Source of the DNA: Polynucleobacter sp. AP-Titi-500A-B4 | GTDB lineage: Bacteria; Pseudomonadota; Gammaproteobacteria; Burkholderiales; Burkholderiaceae | Length of the DNA stretch: 64,000 nt | NCBI RefSeq assembly: GCF_018688095.1 | Contig: NZ_CP061311.1 | Span: 680,861 to 744,860, forward strand | Direction of reading: 5' to 3' | Part shown: positions 1-9,243 of the stretch, piece after piece | Layout: every line of letters starts with the position of its first letter | Position numbering within the stretch: position 1 is the first letter of the stretch | The notes under the pieces: generated by a model | What the model was told of the DNA's origin: nothing | Database searches by the model: none | The model's input: only the letters and a program-made list of their open reading frames with translations | Program-made: the position numbers and the translations under genes

Positions 1-816
1 GCGTGCCAAACGGGTAATCGAGTCAAGCAAGATGATCACATCTTTACCCATCTCTACTAAACGTTTTGCTTTTTCAATTACCATCTCTGCGACTTGAACG
101 TGACGAACTGCTGGCTCATCAAACGTGGAGGCAACCACTTCACCGCGAACGGAGCGTTGCATCTCAGTTACTTCTTCAGGGCGCTCATCAACGAGCAAGA
201 CGATCAGAATGGCTTCGGGATTATTTGCTGCAATCGCGTGCGCAATGTGCTGCATCATCACGGTCTTACCGGATTTTGGTGAGGCGACAATCAGACCACG
301 TTGGCCGTAACCAATTGGGGAGATCATATCGATGATGCGGCCAGTTAAATTCTCTTCGGCCTTGATATCACGCTCTAAACCGATGACACGGTTCGGGTGC
401 AAAGGCGTTAAGTTCTCAAACATGATGCGGTTCTTGAGGGCTTCTGGAGCCAAACCGTTGATTTTGTCCACCTTGACCAAGGCAAAGTAACGTTCACCAT
501 CTTTAGGAGTACGAACTTCGCCTTCTACGCTATCGCCAGTGTGCAAGTTAAAGCGACGGATCTGTGCAGGAGAGATATAAATATCGTCTGGTGAAGCCAT
601 GTAAGAGGCTTCAGGAGAGCGCAAGAAACCAAAGCCATCTGGCAAGACTTCCAAAGTGCCATCACCAAAAACAGTTTCACCTGCTTTAGCGCGTTTCTTC
701 AGAATCGCAAACATTAATTCTTGTTTGCGCATCCGTTGCGTATTTTCAATCTCCAGGCTGGCTGCCATTTCAAGCAGAGCGGATACGTGGAGGACTTTGA
801 GTTCAGTTAATTGCAT
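1..816 (-). CDS. rho: Transcription termination factor Rho (3' end cut by window)
   Basis: Hexameric RNA-dependent ATPase helicase that ends transcription at Rho-dependent sites. The reverse strand reads open for 272 codons from the ATG at 816 to base 1, so the C-terminal part lies outside the window. Visible parts are the N-terminal helical and cold-shock-like RNA-binding domain (GDGTLEVLPDGFGFLRS near residue 51), the Walker A segment SPKSGKT and a Walker B-like VIILLDS right at the edge. The start follows GAGAACCAC, a modest ribosome binding site. It lies downstream of trxA on the same strand, an order common in betaproteobacteria. The roughly 230-base leader after the trxA terminator is long enough to hold its own promoter and autoregulatory site, but I could not define either. 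Confidence 0.96.
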   Translation of the reverse strand, partial: MQLTELKVLHVSALLEMAASLEIENTQRMRKQELMFAILKKRAKAGETVFGDGTLEVLPDGFGFLRSPEASYMASPDDIYISPAQIRRFNLHTGDSVEGEVRTPKDGERYFALVKVDKINGLAPEALKNRIMFENLTPLHPNRVIGLERDIKAEENLTGRIIDMISPIGYGQRGLIVASPKSGKTVMMQHIAHAIAANNPEAILIVLLVDERPEEVTEMQRSVRGEVVASTFDEPAVRHVQVAEMVIEKAKRLVEMGKDVIILLDSITRLAR

Positions 817-1050
817 GTGGTTCTCGGGTGTGGATAAAGATAAAAATGAATAAGGGGATTGTGTTTTGGGATATCGCTGCGCTGAAAGAGATCACGCAGA
901 TGTGGAAAAACAGAATTTTGGAATTTGCTAGAAAGAAGGGGGAGGTAAATTGCTGAAAAGGGCGCGTTTCTTAAAAATCCTGAAAGCGCTGAACTACTGT
1001 TAAACGCAATACTACACTAAAAAACGGGTCTGACAAGTGCTAGAAACAGG
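817..1050. other. rho-trxA intergenic leader region
   Basis: This stretch between the trxA terminator and the rho start holds no convincing ORF. It should contain the rho promoter and 5' leader. I looked for a -35/-10 pair on the minus strand and found only weak candidates, so none is called. Confidence 0.4.
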
Positions 1051-1083
1051 TAAAAGCCACAGGCTCAACTGGTGAACCTGTGG
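1051..1083 (-). terminator. Intrinsic terminator of trxA
   Basis: On the minus strand a CCACAGG/CCTGTGG stem, extended by a TCA/TGA pairing with one imperfect pair between, is followed by CTTTTA. It begins 12 bases after the trxA stop codon and so separates trxA from rho. Confidence 0.7.
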
Positions 1084-1094
1084 TCTGAGACGAT

Positions 1095-1421
1095 TTACAG
1101 ATGACTATCAATAAATGCAGTCAACTGGGATTTGGCCAAAGCGCCTACTTTTTGAGCAGCTACGGTACCGTTTTTGAATAGGATCAGGGTCGGAATTCCG
1201 CGAATATTGAACTGGGCAGGTACGCCTTGGTTCTCATCTACGTTCATTTTTGCGATTTGCAATTTGTCACCATACTCACCGGAGAGCTCTTCCAGGATTG
1301 GACCAATCATTTTGCAAGGACCGCACCACTCAGCCCAGAAGTCGAGCAGAACAGGTTTATCGGACTTGAGGACGTCTTGTTCGAAAGAGGCGTCAGTTAC
1401 ATATTTAATGCCGGCACTCAT
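1095..1421 (-). CDS. trxA: Thioredoxin 1
   Basis: Small cytoplasmic dithiol oxidoreductase that reduces protein disulfides and is recharged by thioredoxin reductase. The 108-residue length is normal for the family. The active site WCGPC places the redox cysteines at residues 33 and 36, and the cis-proline segment GIPTLILF is present. The ATG at 1421 is preceded by GGA at a normal distance. It is divergent from the AddB-like gene, with about 110 bases between them, and rho follows on the same strand. Confidence 0.97.
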   Translation of the reverse strand: MSAGIKYVTDASFEQDVLKSDKPVLLDFWAEWCGPCKMIGPILEELSGEYGDKLQIAKMNVDENQGVPAQFNIRGIPTLILFKNGTVAAQKVGALAKSQLTAFIDSHL

Positions 1422-1531
1422 GAAAATTCCTTATTTAGGCTTATTTAGCGACTTGTTTAATTGTGGCGTTACAACGCTTATATTAGCAATAAGCGAAACA
1501 TTCTGCTCAAAATAGATAAATTACTCCATTC

Positions 1532-4507
1532 ATGCCTCACCCATTCCCGTCAACTTCTGATCAAAAGCAAGTGCAGTCATGGGCAATTACGCCTGATGCC
1601 AGCGCGCTGGAGCAGTTGGCGAAGGGTATTTGGACTTGTGCGGCGCAAACCCAGCAGCGCCCTTTGGTGGTGCTTAGTACAGCAGGCCCCCTCATTGGGG
1701 TAAGGGCGGCCCTCGAAAAACATCGCCCCAGTGATCTTGATCCCAAGATTGCGTTCTTGCCACAAGTGATCAGTTTTGCTGATTGGTTAGATGCCGCACC
1801 TGGCGCATGGAAATTTCCAAAGAAACAAACGGATTTAGAAAAATGGTTGGGCGTCTATTCCACTTTACGTAATCACAAAGAATTGCAAGCGTGGTTTAAA
1901 GCAGAAAGTGAAACGGGTGCATGGGGATTGGCACAGGCGATTGTGGAGGCATGCGACACATTATCGAAAGCGGTGAGCCCACAACTACAAAAACAGATTC
2001 ATGCACTGATTAAAGAGGGTCATACCAAACAAGCCAATATTGGTGAAGCATGGCTTCAACAAGCACAAATATTGTTGGATGGCAACGTTACCAAGGTCTA
2101 TTCTGGAATGGCGCGTAAGGTCGTAGACCAGGAGGCTAAGGTCTTACTCGAGTTCTGGCGTTACACCGCGAGCGTAAGTGACCCCGCTTTTCATAATCAG
2201 TTTGCAATGGCTGCACATCTAGATGCCCTTGAGCTTGCTACGCAGGCCAATCAAGTAAGACCACTCATTTGGGTTGAGACCGCAGATTCAGCGCCAATAG
2301 ATCAAGAGATTATTGGCCACTTTTTAAATGAATATGCACAGCACGCACAAGTGATAGAGGTCAAGATGGATTGGCAGGATGTGGGCTTGTGGGCAGAGGC
2401 TATTGGCACTGAAGATGCGCAAACACAAGCACTCACTAATGCCATACGCGCAAAAAGTAAAGGGTGGCGCCTCATTTCCGCAAAACGTTTTGAAGAGTTA
2501 GCTTGGGCTGCAGCTAAAACCATTGAGCAACATCTCATTAACAATAAAACGAAGCTAGCGCTTGTAGCTCAAGATCGCTTGGTAGCGAGAAGGGCGCGCG
2601 CACTACTCGCAAGGTTAGGCCCTGAACTCAATATTCGAGATGAGACTGGTTGGAAGTTATCAACTACTCGTGCAGCGGCAGCGCTTAATGGTTGGCTGGA
2701 ATTAATCAGGGCGCCCAAAGATGGCCCAAGTGCAAAAGCATTGCTTGAGTTTTTGCAAAACCCATTTTTGGATCTAGGAAAAATTCTTAACCGTAATCCT
2801 GATGCTTGTATCGGACTGATTGCAGAGCTCGAAGATATTTTGTTAACCAGCAAAGCAGAGTCCGGTTGGAAAACCTTCCACCTCGCGATTGAAGGCGCTA
2901 AAGATAATGCAAGCAAAACCGGAACAAACTTACCCAGCGCTGCCTTATTAGAGTTATTACAGTTTGTCAGAGAGCGTCACCATGAATGGTTAACGCTGAA
3001 GGTCGATTGCGAGAAGGCTTATGTACAGTTGCAGGCTAATCTCGAGGCAACAGGGATGGCACAAAGCCTGCAGAAAGATTCAGCTGGTAAGCAGTTGTTA
3101 GAGGTGCTGAAGACATTTGATTTGAGCAAAACACAGTATCAGGAGGTGCCGATTCGCTTAAGTGAGTGGCTCAGTTTGCTGAAAACGGTGATTGAGGGTG
3201 CAAGTTATCAAGAGGCCGGCAAAGAAGCCAAGGCTACATTAAGCATTCTCCCGCTCAGCTCGACCCGCTTACGTGACTTTGAAGCGGTGGTAGTTGTTGG
3301 CTGTGATGAGCAACAGTTGCCAGCCTATTCAGAACCACTATTATTTTTCTCAGATGCGCTCAATCAACTCTTAAAGACCTCCACCATTGCGATGCAGTTT
3401 GTACAACAGGCAAGAGATCTCTCTCAATTGCTGGTGTCTTGCGCCAATGTGGATTTGCTTTGGCAAAGTAAGAGCAATAACGGAGAGCCCTTGCGGCCAT
3501 CCGCATGGATACAGCGTTTGCAAAATCAAATTGGGTGGAAAGCAGTACCAGCACAATTACAAAAACGTAGTTTTGAGCCTAAGCCAATGGAGATGGCAGT
3601 AGCCCATTTTGAAGAAGCGCTACCTCTACCGCTATCAATGAGTCCTAGCGCCTATAAGGCTTTGCGGGATTGCCCATATCGCTATTATGTGCGCAGCTTA
3701 TTGGGTTTGCGTAAGAACAAAGGATTTGATGAGGGCTTTGATGCTTCATTAGCGGGACAGACTTTACATAAGCTCTTAAAGCGTTTTTATCAAGCACTGA
3801 AAACACGGGAGCATACTAACCCTGAGATCAAAACAGATCAAGAACAAAGACGCGCTTGGATGGAAAAGAGTCTGACTATGCATTCTGAGCAAGAGTTCGC
3901 ATCTTTGATCGAAGGTGATGCCAGGGTGATGGGTACATTAAGAGATTGGCAAAAACAAATTCCGAGCTTTATCGATTGGCAGTTACAGCGTGAGCAGGCT
4001 GGTTGGCAATACTTTGATGGTGAAGTAAAGGTCGGTTTTGATTTACCGTTTGCAGACGCAGATGGAAATCCCAAAATGATTCGTATTGAAGGCTTTGCTG
4101 ACCGTTATGACGTCAATATTCATGACAACACACTAGCTTCAGTAATCGATTACAAAAACCAACGCTTTGAGAAGATTAAGTTACGTGCTGAACATATCTT
4201 GGATGATCCGCAATTATTGATCTATGCACGCGCTGCCAATGAAGAGCTAGAAAACCATAAACTCACTGGACATAGAGTACAGCAGGCTGAGTGGGTAGCC
4301 CTGAAGGCTGATATCTCCAAGGGTGAGCAGAAGGCCGTTCGCGGTCAAGACGTGGTGGATATGCCAGCAATGATGCAGCAGTTTTCTGAGCAAATTACAG
4401 ATGATATTAAGCAGCTTTGGGCTAAAAAGCCTATGCAAGCCTTTGCACCAGAAGGTGTATGTCAATACTGTGAAGCTCGAGGTATTTGCAGAAAGGGTAT
4501 CTGGTGA
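1532..4507 (+). CDS. AddB-like PD-(D/E)XK exonuclease subunit
   Basis: This 991-residue protein resembles the AddB/RexB side of AddAB-type helicase-nucleases that resect double-strand breaks for RecA. No Walker A is apparent at the N-terminus, as in proteobacterial AddB. The C-terminal nuclease is visible: RIEGFADRYD and SVIDYKNQ carry the PD-(D/E)XK Asp and Lys, followed by QLLIYA. Four cysteines fit the known iron-sulfur staple of this nuclease: one in LRDCPYRYY and three in the last 20 residues (CQYCEARGIC). The AddA-like gene follows with a GTGA stop/start overlap, so the two are co-translated. The start has only a weak ribosome binding site. Calling it addB is inference from domain content and partner. 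Confidence 0.85.
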   Translation: MPHPFPSTSDQKQVQSWAITPDASALEQLAKGIWTCAAQTQQRPLVVLSTAGPLIGVRAALEKHRPSDLDPKIAFLPQVISFADWLDAAPGAWKFPKKQTDLEKWLGVYSTLRNHKELQAWFKAESETGAWGLAQAIVEACDTLSKAVSPQLQKQIHALIKEGHTKQANIGEAWLQQAQILLDGNVTKVYSGMARKVVDQEAKVLLEFWRYTASVSDPAFHNQFAMAAHLDALELATQANQVRPLIWVETADSAPIDQEIIGHFLNEYAQHAQVIEVKMDWQDVGLWAEAIGTEDAQTQALTNAIRAKSKGWRLISAKRFEELAWAAAKTIEQHLINNKTKLALVAQDRLVARRARALLARLGPELNIRDETGWKLSTTRAAAALNGWLELIRAPKDGPSAKALLEFLQNPFLDLGKILNRNPDACIGLIAELEDILLTSKAESGWKTFHLAIEGAKDNASKTGTNLPSAALLELLQFVRERHHEWLTLKVDCEKAYVQLQANLEATGMAQSLQKDSAGKQLLEVLKTFDLSKTQYQEVPIRLSEWLSLLKTVIEGASYQEAGKEAKATLSILPLSSTRLRDFEAVVVVGCDEQQLPAYSEPLLFFSDALNQLLKTSTIAMQFVQQARDLSQLLVSCANVDLLWQSKSNNGEPLRPSAWIQRLQNQIGWKAVPAQLQKRSFEPKPMEMAVAHFEEALPLPLSMSPSAYKALRDCPYRYYVRSLLGLRKNKGFDEGFDASLAGQTLHKLLKRFYQALKTREHTNPEIKTDQEQRRAWMEKSLTMHSEQEFASLIEGDARVMGTLRDWQKQIPSFIDWQLQREQAGWQYFDGEVKVGFDLPFADADGNPKMIRIEGFADRYDVNIHDNTLASVIDYKNQRFEKIKLRAEHILDDPQLLIYARAANEELENHKLTGHRVQQAEWVALKADISKGEQKAVRGQDVVDMPAMMQQFSEQITDDIKQLWAKKPMQAFAPEGVCQYCEARGICRKGIW

Positions 4508-7500
4508 GTGATCAGATAAATTCGCCAATGAATGCGCAGCTGAATATGCTTCCAGAAAAGCAAAATTATTCAGAAAAGCTCGCATGCGATCCGCAACGTT
4601 CGGTTATTGTTTCTGCCTGTGCTGGTAGCGGAAAAACGTGGTTGCTCGTTGCACGCATGGTGCGACTATTGCTTGATGGTGTGAAGCCACAAGAAATTCT
4701 CGCGCTGACCTTTACGCGAAAGGCCGCACAAGAGATGCGTGATCGCTTATATGGATTATTGGAGCAATTCTCAAAATGTGATGATGCTGCATTAATCAAA
4801 GAGCTCATTGCTAGAGGGATTGAAGAGAGTCAGACCCCAGAGTATTTGCCCAGAGCAAAAGCGCTCTATGAAGAAGTGCTCGCGAACCCGCAACCGATTG
4901 TGATCGACACGTTCCATGGTTGGTTTGGTAGGTTGCTCAGTGCTGCTCCAGTATCAATAGGCATCCAGCCGGGATTCAAGCTACGCGAGGATGCTAAGCG
5001 CCTTCAGGAAGAGTGTCTAGATGATTGGTGGGGCGATCTCACGCCAGAGCTTAAAGCCCATTACGACGTATTGCTGAAGTACTTGGGCTCTCATGAAGCG
5101 CAAAAACTCTTGATGGGCAGAAGCAGTCTCTTTAAACAACGAGGCGCATGGACTTTCTTTGAAAAAGAGTGCAATGAGACTGGAGTAAGTCCAGTTAAGC
5201 GTTTAATGCAAACATTGCATAAGCTCGATGTACCTAATCCATTGCTAGCCCAGTGGAATGCGCCTAATACATTAGAGGATTTACAGTTCCTAGCTCGTAC
5301 CTTTGCGAATAGCAGTGTTAAGGACAGTGACCTTTTGAAATACTTGTCGCCTGCAGTCGCTTGTAAAGAGCGTGGTGGCAATGTGATGGAAGTAGCGAGC
5401 ACTTTTCAGACAACTTTTTTAACAAAAGAATCGAATTACCGGTCTGGCAACGATAAAATTTTGGGTGATGCTAAAAAATATCTTCAGAAAAATGGCCAAG
5501 AGCATCGTATCGATGAGCATATCGCCATAAAGCAGGCTTGGGGCCATGCTTTTGAGGATTACCTCCTCTGGCAGGCTGAGCACGATGTCTTGGCTATCAA
5601 TCAAGCCTGGTTTGCACTCAATCAATCGATGATGGCGCATGCTAATGCTCAAAAAGAGAATATGCGTGTGCGTGACTTTGATGATCTCGAGGTTGGGGTT
5701 AGCTTGCTCATGAGTGATGCTGCCAATGCTGCCTATCTGCAATCTCGCTTAGATGCTAAATACAAACAAATTCTGGTAGATGAGTTTCAAGATACCAATC
5801 CTTTGCAGTGGCAAATCCTACGAGCATGGCTAGCCGGGTATAGCGAGGGTGATGAGAAGCCAAAAGTATTTATTGTGGGCGACCCTAAGCAATCAATCTA
5901 TCGATTCCGTCGTGCTGACCCAAGATTATTTGTGAGTGCCGCACAGTTTTTGCATCAACACCATCAAGCTGCCTATATCGAGCAAGATAAAACTCGCCGT
6001 AATGCTTATGAAATTAATGCCGCAGTCAACAAGATCTTTCAAGGCGAGCAAGTGCCGCCAGATTATCCATATTCAGAGCAACATACCCTTTGGACTACAC
6101 CTGATCAAGGTAAGCCAGCAGATGCTTATGCGCAGCAAGGCGAAATTTATTTACTACCGCTGATCCCCTATGAGGAGCAGTCTCAAGAGCTCCGAGAGGG
6201 AAGTGCTTTTGATAAGGCAATCGCAGATTCCAGCGAAACAGTTGCTGTGGTGCAGCGTCAGCACGAAGGAGAAACGGTCGCTCGCTTGATCAAAGAAGTG
6301 ATTACCACCCACAAGGTAGCTGATAAAGAAGGTGGCGTAGAAATATGGCGGGACGCTCGTGCGAGCGACTTCCTATTGCTAGTCAAGCGCCGTAAATTCT
6401 TGCCCCAGTACGAAAGGGCGCTGAGAGATGCAAAGCTTGCTTACGAGAGTCCACGCTTAGGCGGCCTCCTCAATACACTTGAGATAGATGATTTGATTGC
6501 CTTGCTAACAGTACTCGTTACACCACGTCATGATTTGCCGTTAGCACAAGTTCTCAGAAGTCCGATCTTTGGCTTTCCAGAAAAACAAATGCAGCAGCTG
6601 GCTGTTGCGATGACTTCTGGCCAATATCGCTGTTGGTGGGATGCATTACAAGACAGTCAAGATGCAACCTTACAAGGAGCGGCACGTTATCTCAAGCACT
6701 GGCATCTTCTGGGTGAGCGTTTGCCGGTGCATGACCTACTAGATCGTATTTACCAAGAGGGTGATGTCCGTCTTAAATACGCAGCGGTTTGCCAAGATCT
6801 TGATCGCCCACAGGTCTTAGCTAACTTAGATGCCTTCTTAGAGGTGGCGTTAAATCAAGACGGCGGTCAATATCCAAGCTTGAGTCGTTTTATCCAGGAG
6901 ATGAATGCCAAGCGTAGGGGAGATGATGATGAAACGCCCGATGAGGGTGATGTAGACGCAGCAAGCGATGAGAATTTAGCTGAGGTAGATGAAGAGAGCG
7001 AGATGTCAGAGGAGGATCGTCATAAGCGTGTTCGCTTGATGACGATTCATGGCGCCAAAGGATTGGAATCACCTTTTGTAATTATTTTGGATGCCAATAA
7101 TACTGATACTAACGTTGACTATAGTGGCGTATTAATTGATTGGGCACCACATGAGCAATGCCCCTCGCATCTTTCATTATTCACTTCTAAAACATTGACG
7201 AGCCCACGTGTTGAGATCAATGAAGCCGAAAAGCATATCGGTGAAAAGGAAAATTGGAACTTGCTTTATGTGGCCATGACTCGTGCTCGCCAGGGCTTAT
7301 GGATCAGCGGTAATGCGCAGAAGCCAACAGCGAATAATCCAGATGGGTTTGATAAAAGCTCTTGGTATGGCAAGGCAAGCCAGGCTGAAGTAGCCGTATA
7401 TCAAGTCAATGGAGATGTGGCAACGTTAACAGTGCCGCAAGCCATCAAAGCCAAAGTAGAAAGCGCAGTTGAAGATTTTGTCTTGGAGTGGAATCCTGCA

Positions 7501-8061
7501 CAAGAAAGTTATACCCAATTACTCAGTGATATCGAAGATGGCTTCACAGTAGAGGTGTTTACTGGTGAGAGTGGAAAAGCAGCAGAACCTGATCCAGAGA
7601 TTTTGGAAGAGGGAACGCATTTTCATAAGTTACTCGAGTTCCTCACCCCAGACTCCAATCAAACAACTAAACCTTCAATACCCAATGAGCAAGAGGTCAT
7701 GAATTGGTTGGGTGTAGATCAAGCACATGCTCAGAAAGTGATTGAGCGCACCCAGAAAGTATTAGAAGCAGCAGAACTGAAACCGTACCTCACATCAGGA
7801 CGGTGGATTGCCGCATGGAACGAACTCGATATTGCAAGCAAGGAAGGCAAGAGCTATCGAATGGATCGATTGGTCGAACTAGATGACCATATTGCCATCA
7901 TTGATTACAAGCTCACTATTCCAGAAGTAGGAAGCGAGAAATATGAAATGTATCGCAAGCAGCTCCAAAACTATCAAGCAGAACTTACCCGTATTCGCAA
8001 TGACAAGCCCAATAAAGCTTATTTAATCTCTTCAGCAGGCAAGATTCATCAAATTGGCTAG
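4504..8061 (+). CDS. AddA-like UvrD-family helicase-nuclease
   Basis: About 1185 residues, an SF1 helicase with a C-terminal RecB-type nuclease; partner of the gene upstream. Helicase motifs are clear: Walker A ACAGSGKTW near the N-terminus, LTFTRKAAQEMRDR (motif Ia), ILVDEFQDTNPLQW (motif II), VGDPKQSIYRFRRAD (motif III), MTIHGAKGLE (motif V) and LLYVAMTRAR (motif VI). The nuclease end shows MDRLVEL then IIDYKLT. I chose the GTG at 4504, which overlaps the previous stop (GTGA); an ATG at 4486 would give six more residues but a longer overlap. An acidic insert rich in Asp and Glu lies around 6910-7010, ahead of motif V. The pair probably replaces RecBCD in this organism. Confidence 0.9.
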   Translation: MSDQINSPMNAQLNMLPEKQNYSEKLACDPQRSVIVSACAGSGKTWLLVARMVRLLLDGVKPQEILALTFTRKAAQEMRDRLYGLLEQFSKCDDAALIKELIARGIEESQTPEYLPRAKALYEEVLANPQPIVIDTFHGWFGRLLSAAPVSIGIQPGFKLREDAKRLQEECLDDWWGDLTPELKAHYDVLLKYLGSHEAQKLLMGRSSLFKQRGAWTFFEKECNETGVSPVKRLMQTLHKLDVPNPLLAQWNAPNTLEDLQFLARTFANSSVKDSDLLKYLSPAVACKERGGNVMEVASTFQTTFLTKESNYRSGNDKILGDAKKYLQKNGQEHRIDEHIAIKQAWGHAFEDYLLWQAEHDVLAINQAWFALNQSMMAHANAQKENMRVRDFDDLEVGVSLLMSDAANAAYLQSRLDAKYKQILVDEFQDTNPLQWQILRAWLAGYSEGDEKPKVFIVGDPKQSIYRFRRADPRLFVSAAQFLHQHHQAAYIEQDKTRRNAYEINAAVNKIFQGEQVPPDYPYSEQHTLWTTPDQGKPADAYAQQGEIYLLPLIPYEEQSQELREGSAFDKAIADSSETVAVVQRQHEGETVARLIKEVITTHKVADKEGGVEIWRDARASDFLLLVKRRKFLPQYERALRDAKLAYESPRLGGLLNTLEIDDLIALLTVLVTPRHDLPLAQVLRSPIFGFPEKQMQQLAVAMTSGQYRCWWDALQDSQDATLQGAARYLKHWHLLGERLPVHDLLDRIYQEGDVRLKYAAVCQDLDRPQVLANLDAFLEVALNQDGGQYPSLSRFIQEMNAKRRGDDDETPDEGDVDAASDENLAEVDEESEMSEEDRHKRVRLMTIHGAKGLESPFVIILDANNTDTNVDYSGVLIDWAPHEQCPSHLSLFTSKTLTSPRVEINEAEKHIGEKENWNLLYVAMTRARQGLWISGNAQKPTANNPDGFDKSSWYGKASQAEVAVYQVNGDVATLTVPQAIKAKVESAVEDFVLEWNPAQESYTQLLSDIEDGFTVEVFTGESGKAAEPDPEILEEGTHFHKLLEFLTPDSNQTTKPSIPNEQEVMNWLGVDQAHAQKVIERTQKVLEAAELKPYLTSGRWIAAWNELDIASKEGKSYRMDRLVELDDHIAIIDYKLTIPEVGSEKYEMYRKQLQNYQAELTRIRNDKPNKAYLISSAGKIHQIG

Positions 8062-8172
8062 GCCAAAATCCCCTTGAATTCCCCCTAAAAGCCCCCATAT
8101 AAGTGGGGGATAGCAGAAATCCCCAAACTAGGGATAATGAAATTCGCAGTAAACATCCTATAAGGAGTCGTT

Positions 8173-8991
8173 ATGAAAATGCGTAATCTAATGAAGGTAC
8201 TTGCTGGCGTATTCGCAAGCGCAATATTGCTGACTAGCAATGCAGTGTTTGCTGAGGCGACTTTGCCAGAGGTATATCAAGCTGTGCAATCTGGACAATT
8301 GGCCAAAGCCGATACCATGATCAAAGAGGTTTTACAAAATCATCCGAATAGTGCCAAGGCACACTATGTTGCTGCTGAGGTTTACCTCAAAGAAGGTAAG
8401 GTAGATGCTGCGCGCAATCATTTCGTTAAAGCAGAAAGTCTTGCGCCAGGCTTGCCATTTGCTCAAGCAGAGTCTGTACAGAAATTGCAGATGCAACTTG
8501 CTGGTGGTGCAGCAGCTCCGGCTGCCGCTCAAAGTTCTATTTTTAGCAACCCCATCTTTTGGGGTTTGATTGCTATTTTAGTTGTGGGCATCATTATGGT
8601 GATGAGACGTCGTAAGGCTGATGCCGTTCAAGTCTATAACGCACCAAGCGCTGGTTACCCCGGTACTCCAGGCGGTCCTGCGGGCTACCCTGGTGGCCCT
8701 GGTTATCCTGGGGCTCCCGCTGCAGGCGGTATGGGAAGTGGCTTGATGGGTAGCTTAGCAACTGGTGCCGCCTTAGGCGCTGGTATGTATGCCGGTCAAG
8801 CATTAGCCAGCAATCTCATGGGTGGTCACGATAATGGACACGCTAATGCGAACCCGAATCCAAACCTGACTCAAGTTGGTGGTCCAACATCCTTAGATCC
8901 TAACTTTGGCGTACGTGATGGTAGCTCTTGGGATGATGGCGCTAGCTCTTGGGATGACGGTGGTGGCGGTAACTTTATGGATGATGTCTGA
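8173..8991 (+). CDS. Exported TPR protein with one membrane anchor and Gly/Trp-Asp tail
   Basis: No specific function is recognised. Residues 1-27 form a signal peptide ending VFA|EAT. Residues 28-95 form two TPR-like helix pairs (LAKADTMIKEVLQNHPNSAKAHYVAAEVYL, split across repeats). A membrane helix follows (IFWGLIAILVVGIIMVM) with RRRK after it, which suggests a cytoplasmic C-terminus. The remainder is low complexity: a Gly-Pro-Tyr-rich stretch, a Gly/Ala hydrophobic stretch and a tail with a repeated SSWDDG. The start at 8173 follows the strong site AAGGAG. The gene stands alone, with a strong terminator downstream. TPRs suggest a protein-binding role at the envelope. Confidence 0.75.
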   Translation: MKMRNLMKVLAGVFASAILLTSNAVFAEATLPEVYQAVQSGQLAKADTMIKEVLQNHPNSAKAHYVAAEVYLKEGKVDAARNHFVKAESLAPGLPFAQAESVQKLQMQLAGGAAAPAAAQSSIFSNPIFWGLIAILVVGIIMVMRRRKADAVQVYNAPSAGYPGTPGGPAGYPGGPGYPGAPAAGGMGSGLMGSLATGAALGAGMYAGQALASNLMGGHDNGHANANPNPNLTQVGGPTSLDPNFGVRDGSSWDDGASSWDDGGGGNFMDDV

Positions 8992-9034
8992 TCGGATAAG
9001 GCAGGGGCTAGGGAGCAGCAGTTAAACTAGCCCC

Positions 9035-9151
9035 ATGGAATATTTTGCAGAAATCATTGAGACCCTTAATCCCTGGCTTTTTCGAGCCAGTGTTTATCTC
9101 TCTAACGCATTTCTAGATGACCCTGCAATACTGGCATTTGCTTTTTGCTGA
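9035..9151 (+). CDS. Possible 38-residue ORF
   Basis: An ATG ORF of 38 codons begins MEYFAEIIETLNPWLF and ends AFAFC, in the gap after the TPR gene. No good ribosome binding site precedes it and no family is recognised. It may be chance; it is listed because the gap is otherwise empty. Confidence 0.2.
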   Translation: MEYFAEIIETLNPWLFRASVYLSNAFLDDPAILAFAFC

Positions 9152-9170
9152 AGTATTAAAAAGTAAGCGC

Positions 9171-9209
9171 CCAATAAAAAACCACCGAATCCCGGTGGTT
9201 TTTTATTGG
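9171..9209. terminator. Strong bidirectional terminator
   Basis: Perfect 17-base inverted repeat (9171-9187 and 9193-9209) with a five-base loop. A CCACCG/CGGTGG core is flanked by A6 and T6 tracts, so it can end transcription from both sides: the TPR gene on plus and the TctC gene on minus. Confidence 0.92.
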
Positions 9210-9243
9210 AAGCAAGAGCAGTAGAGCAGTAATTTTATTTGAC

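Noticed and set aside
8091..8109. CCCCCA/TGGGGG hairpin after the AddA-like gene
   Set aside because: Only six pairs and no T tract; not strong enough to call a terminator.
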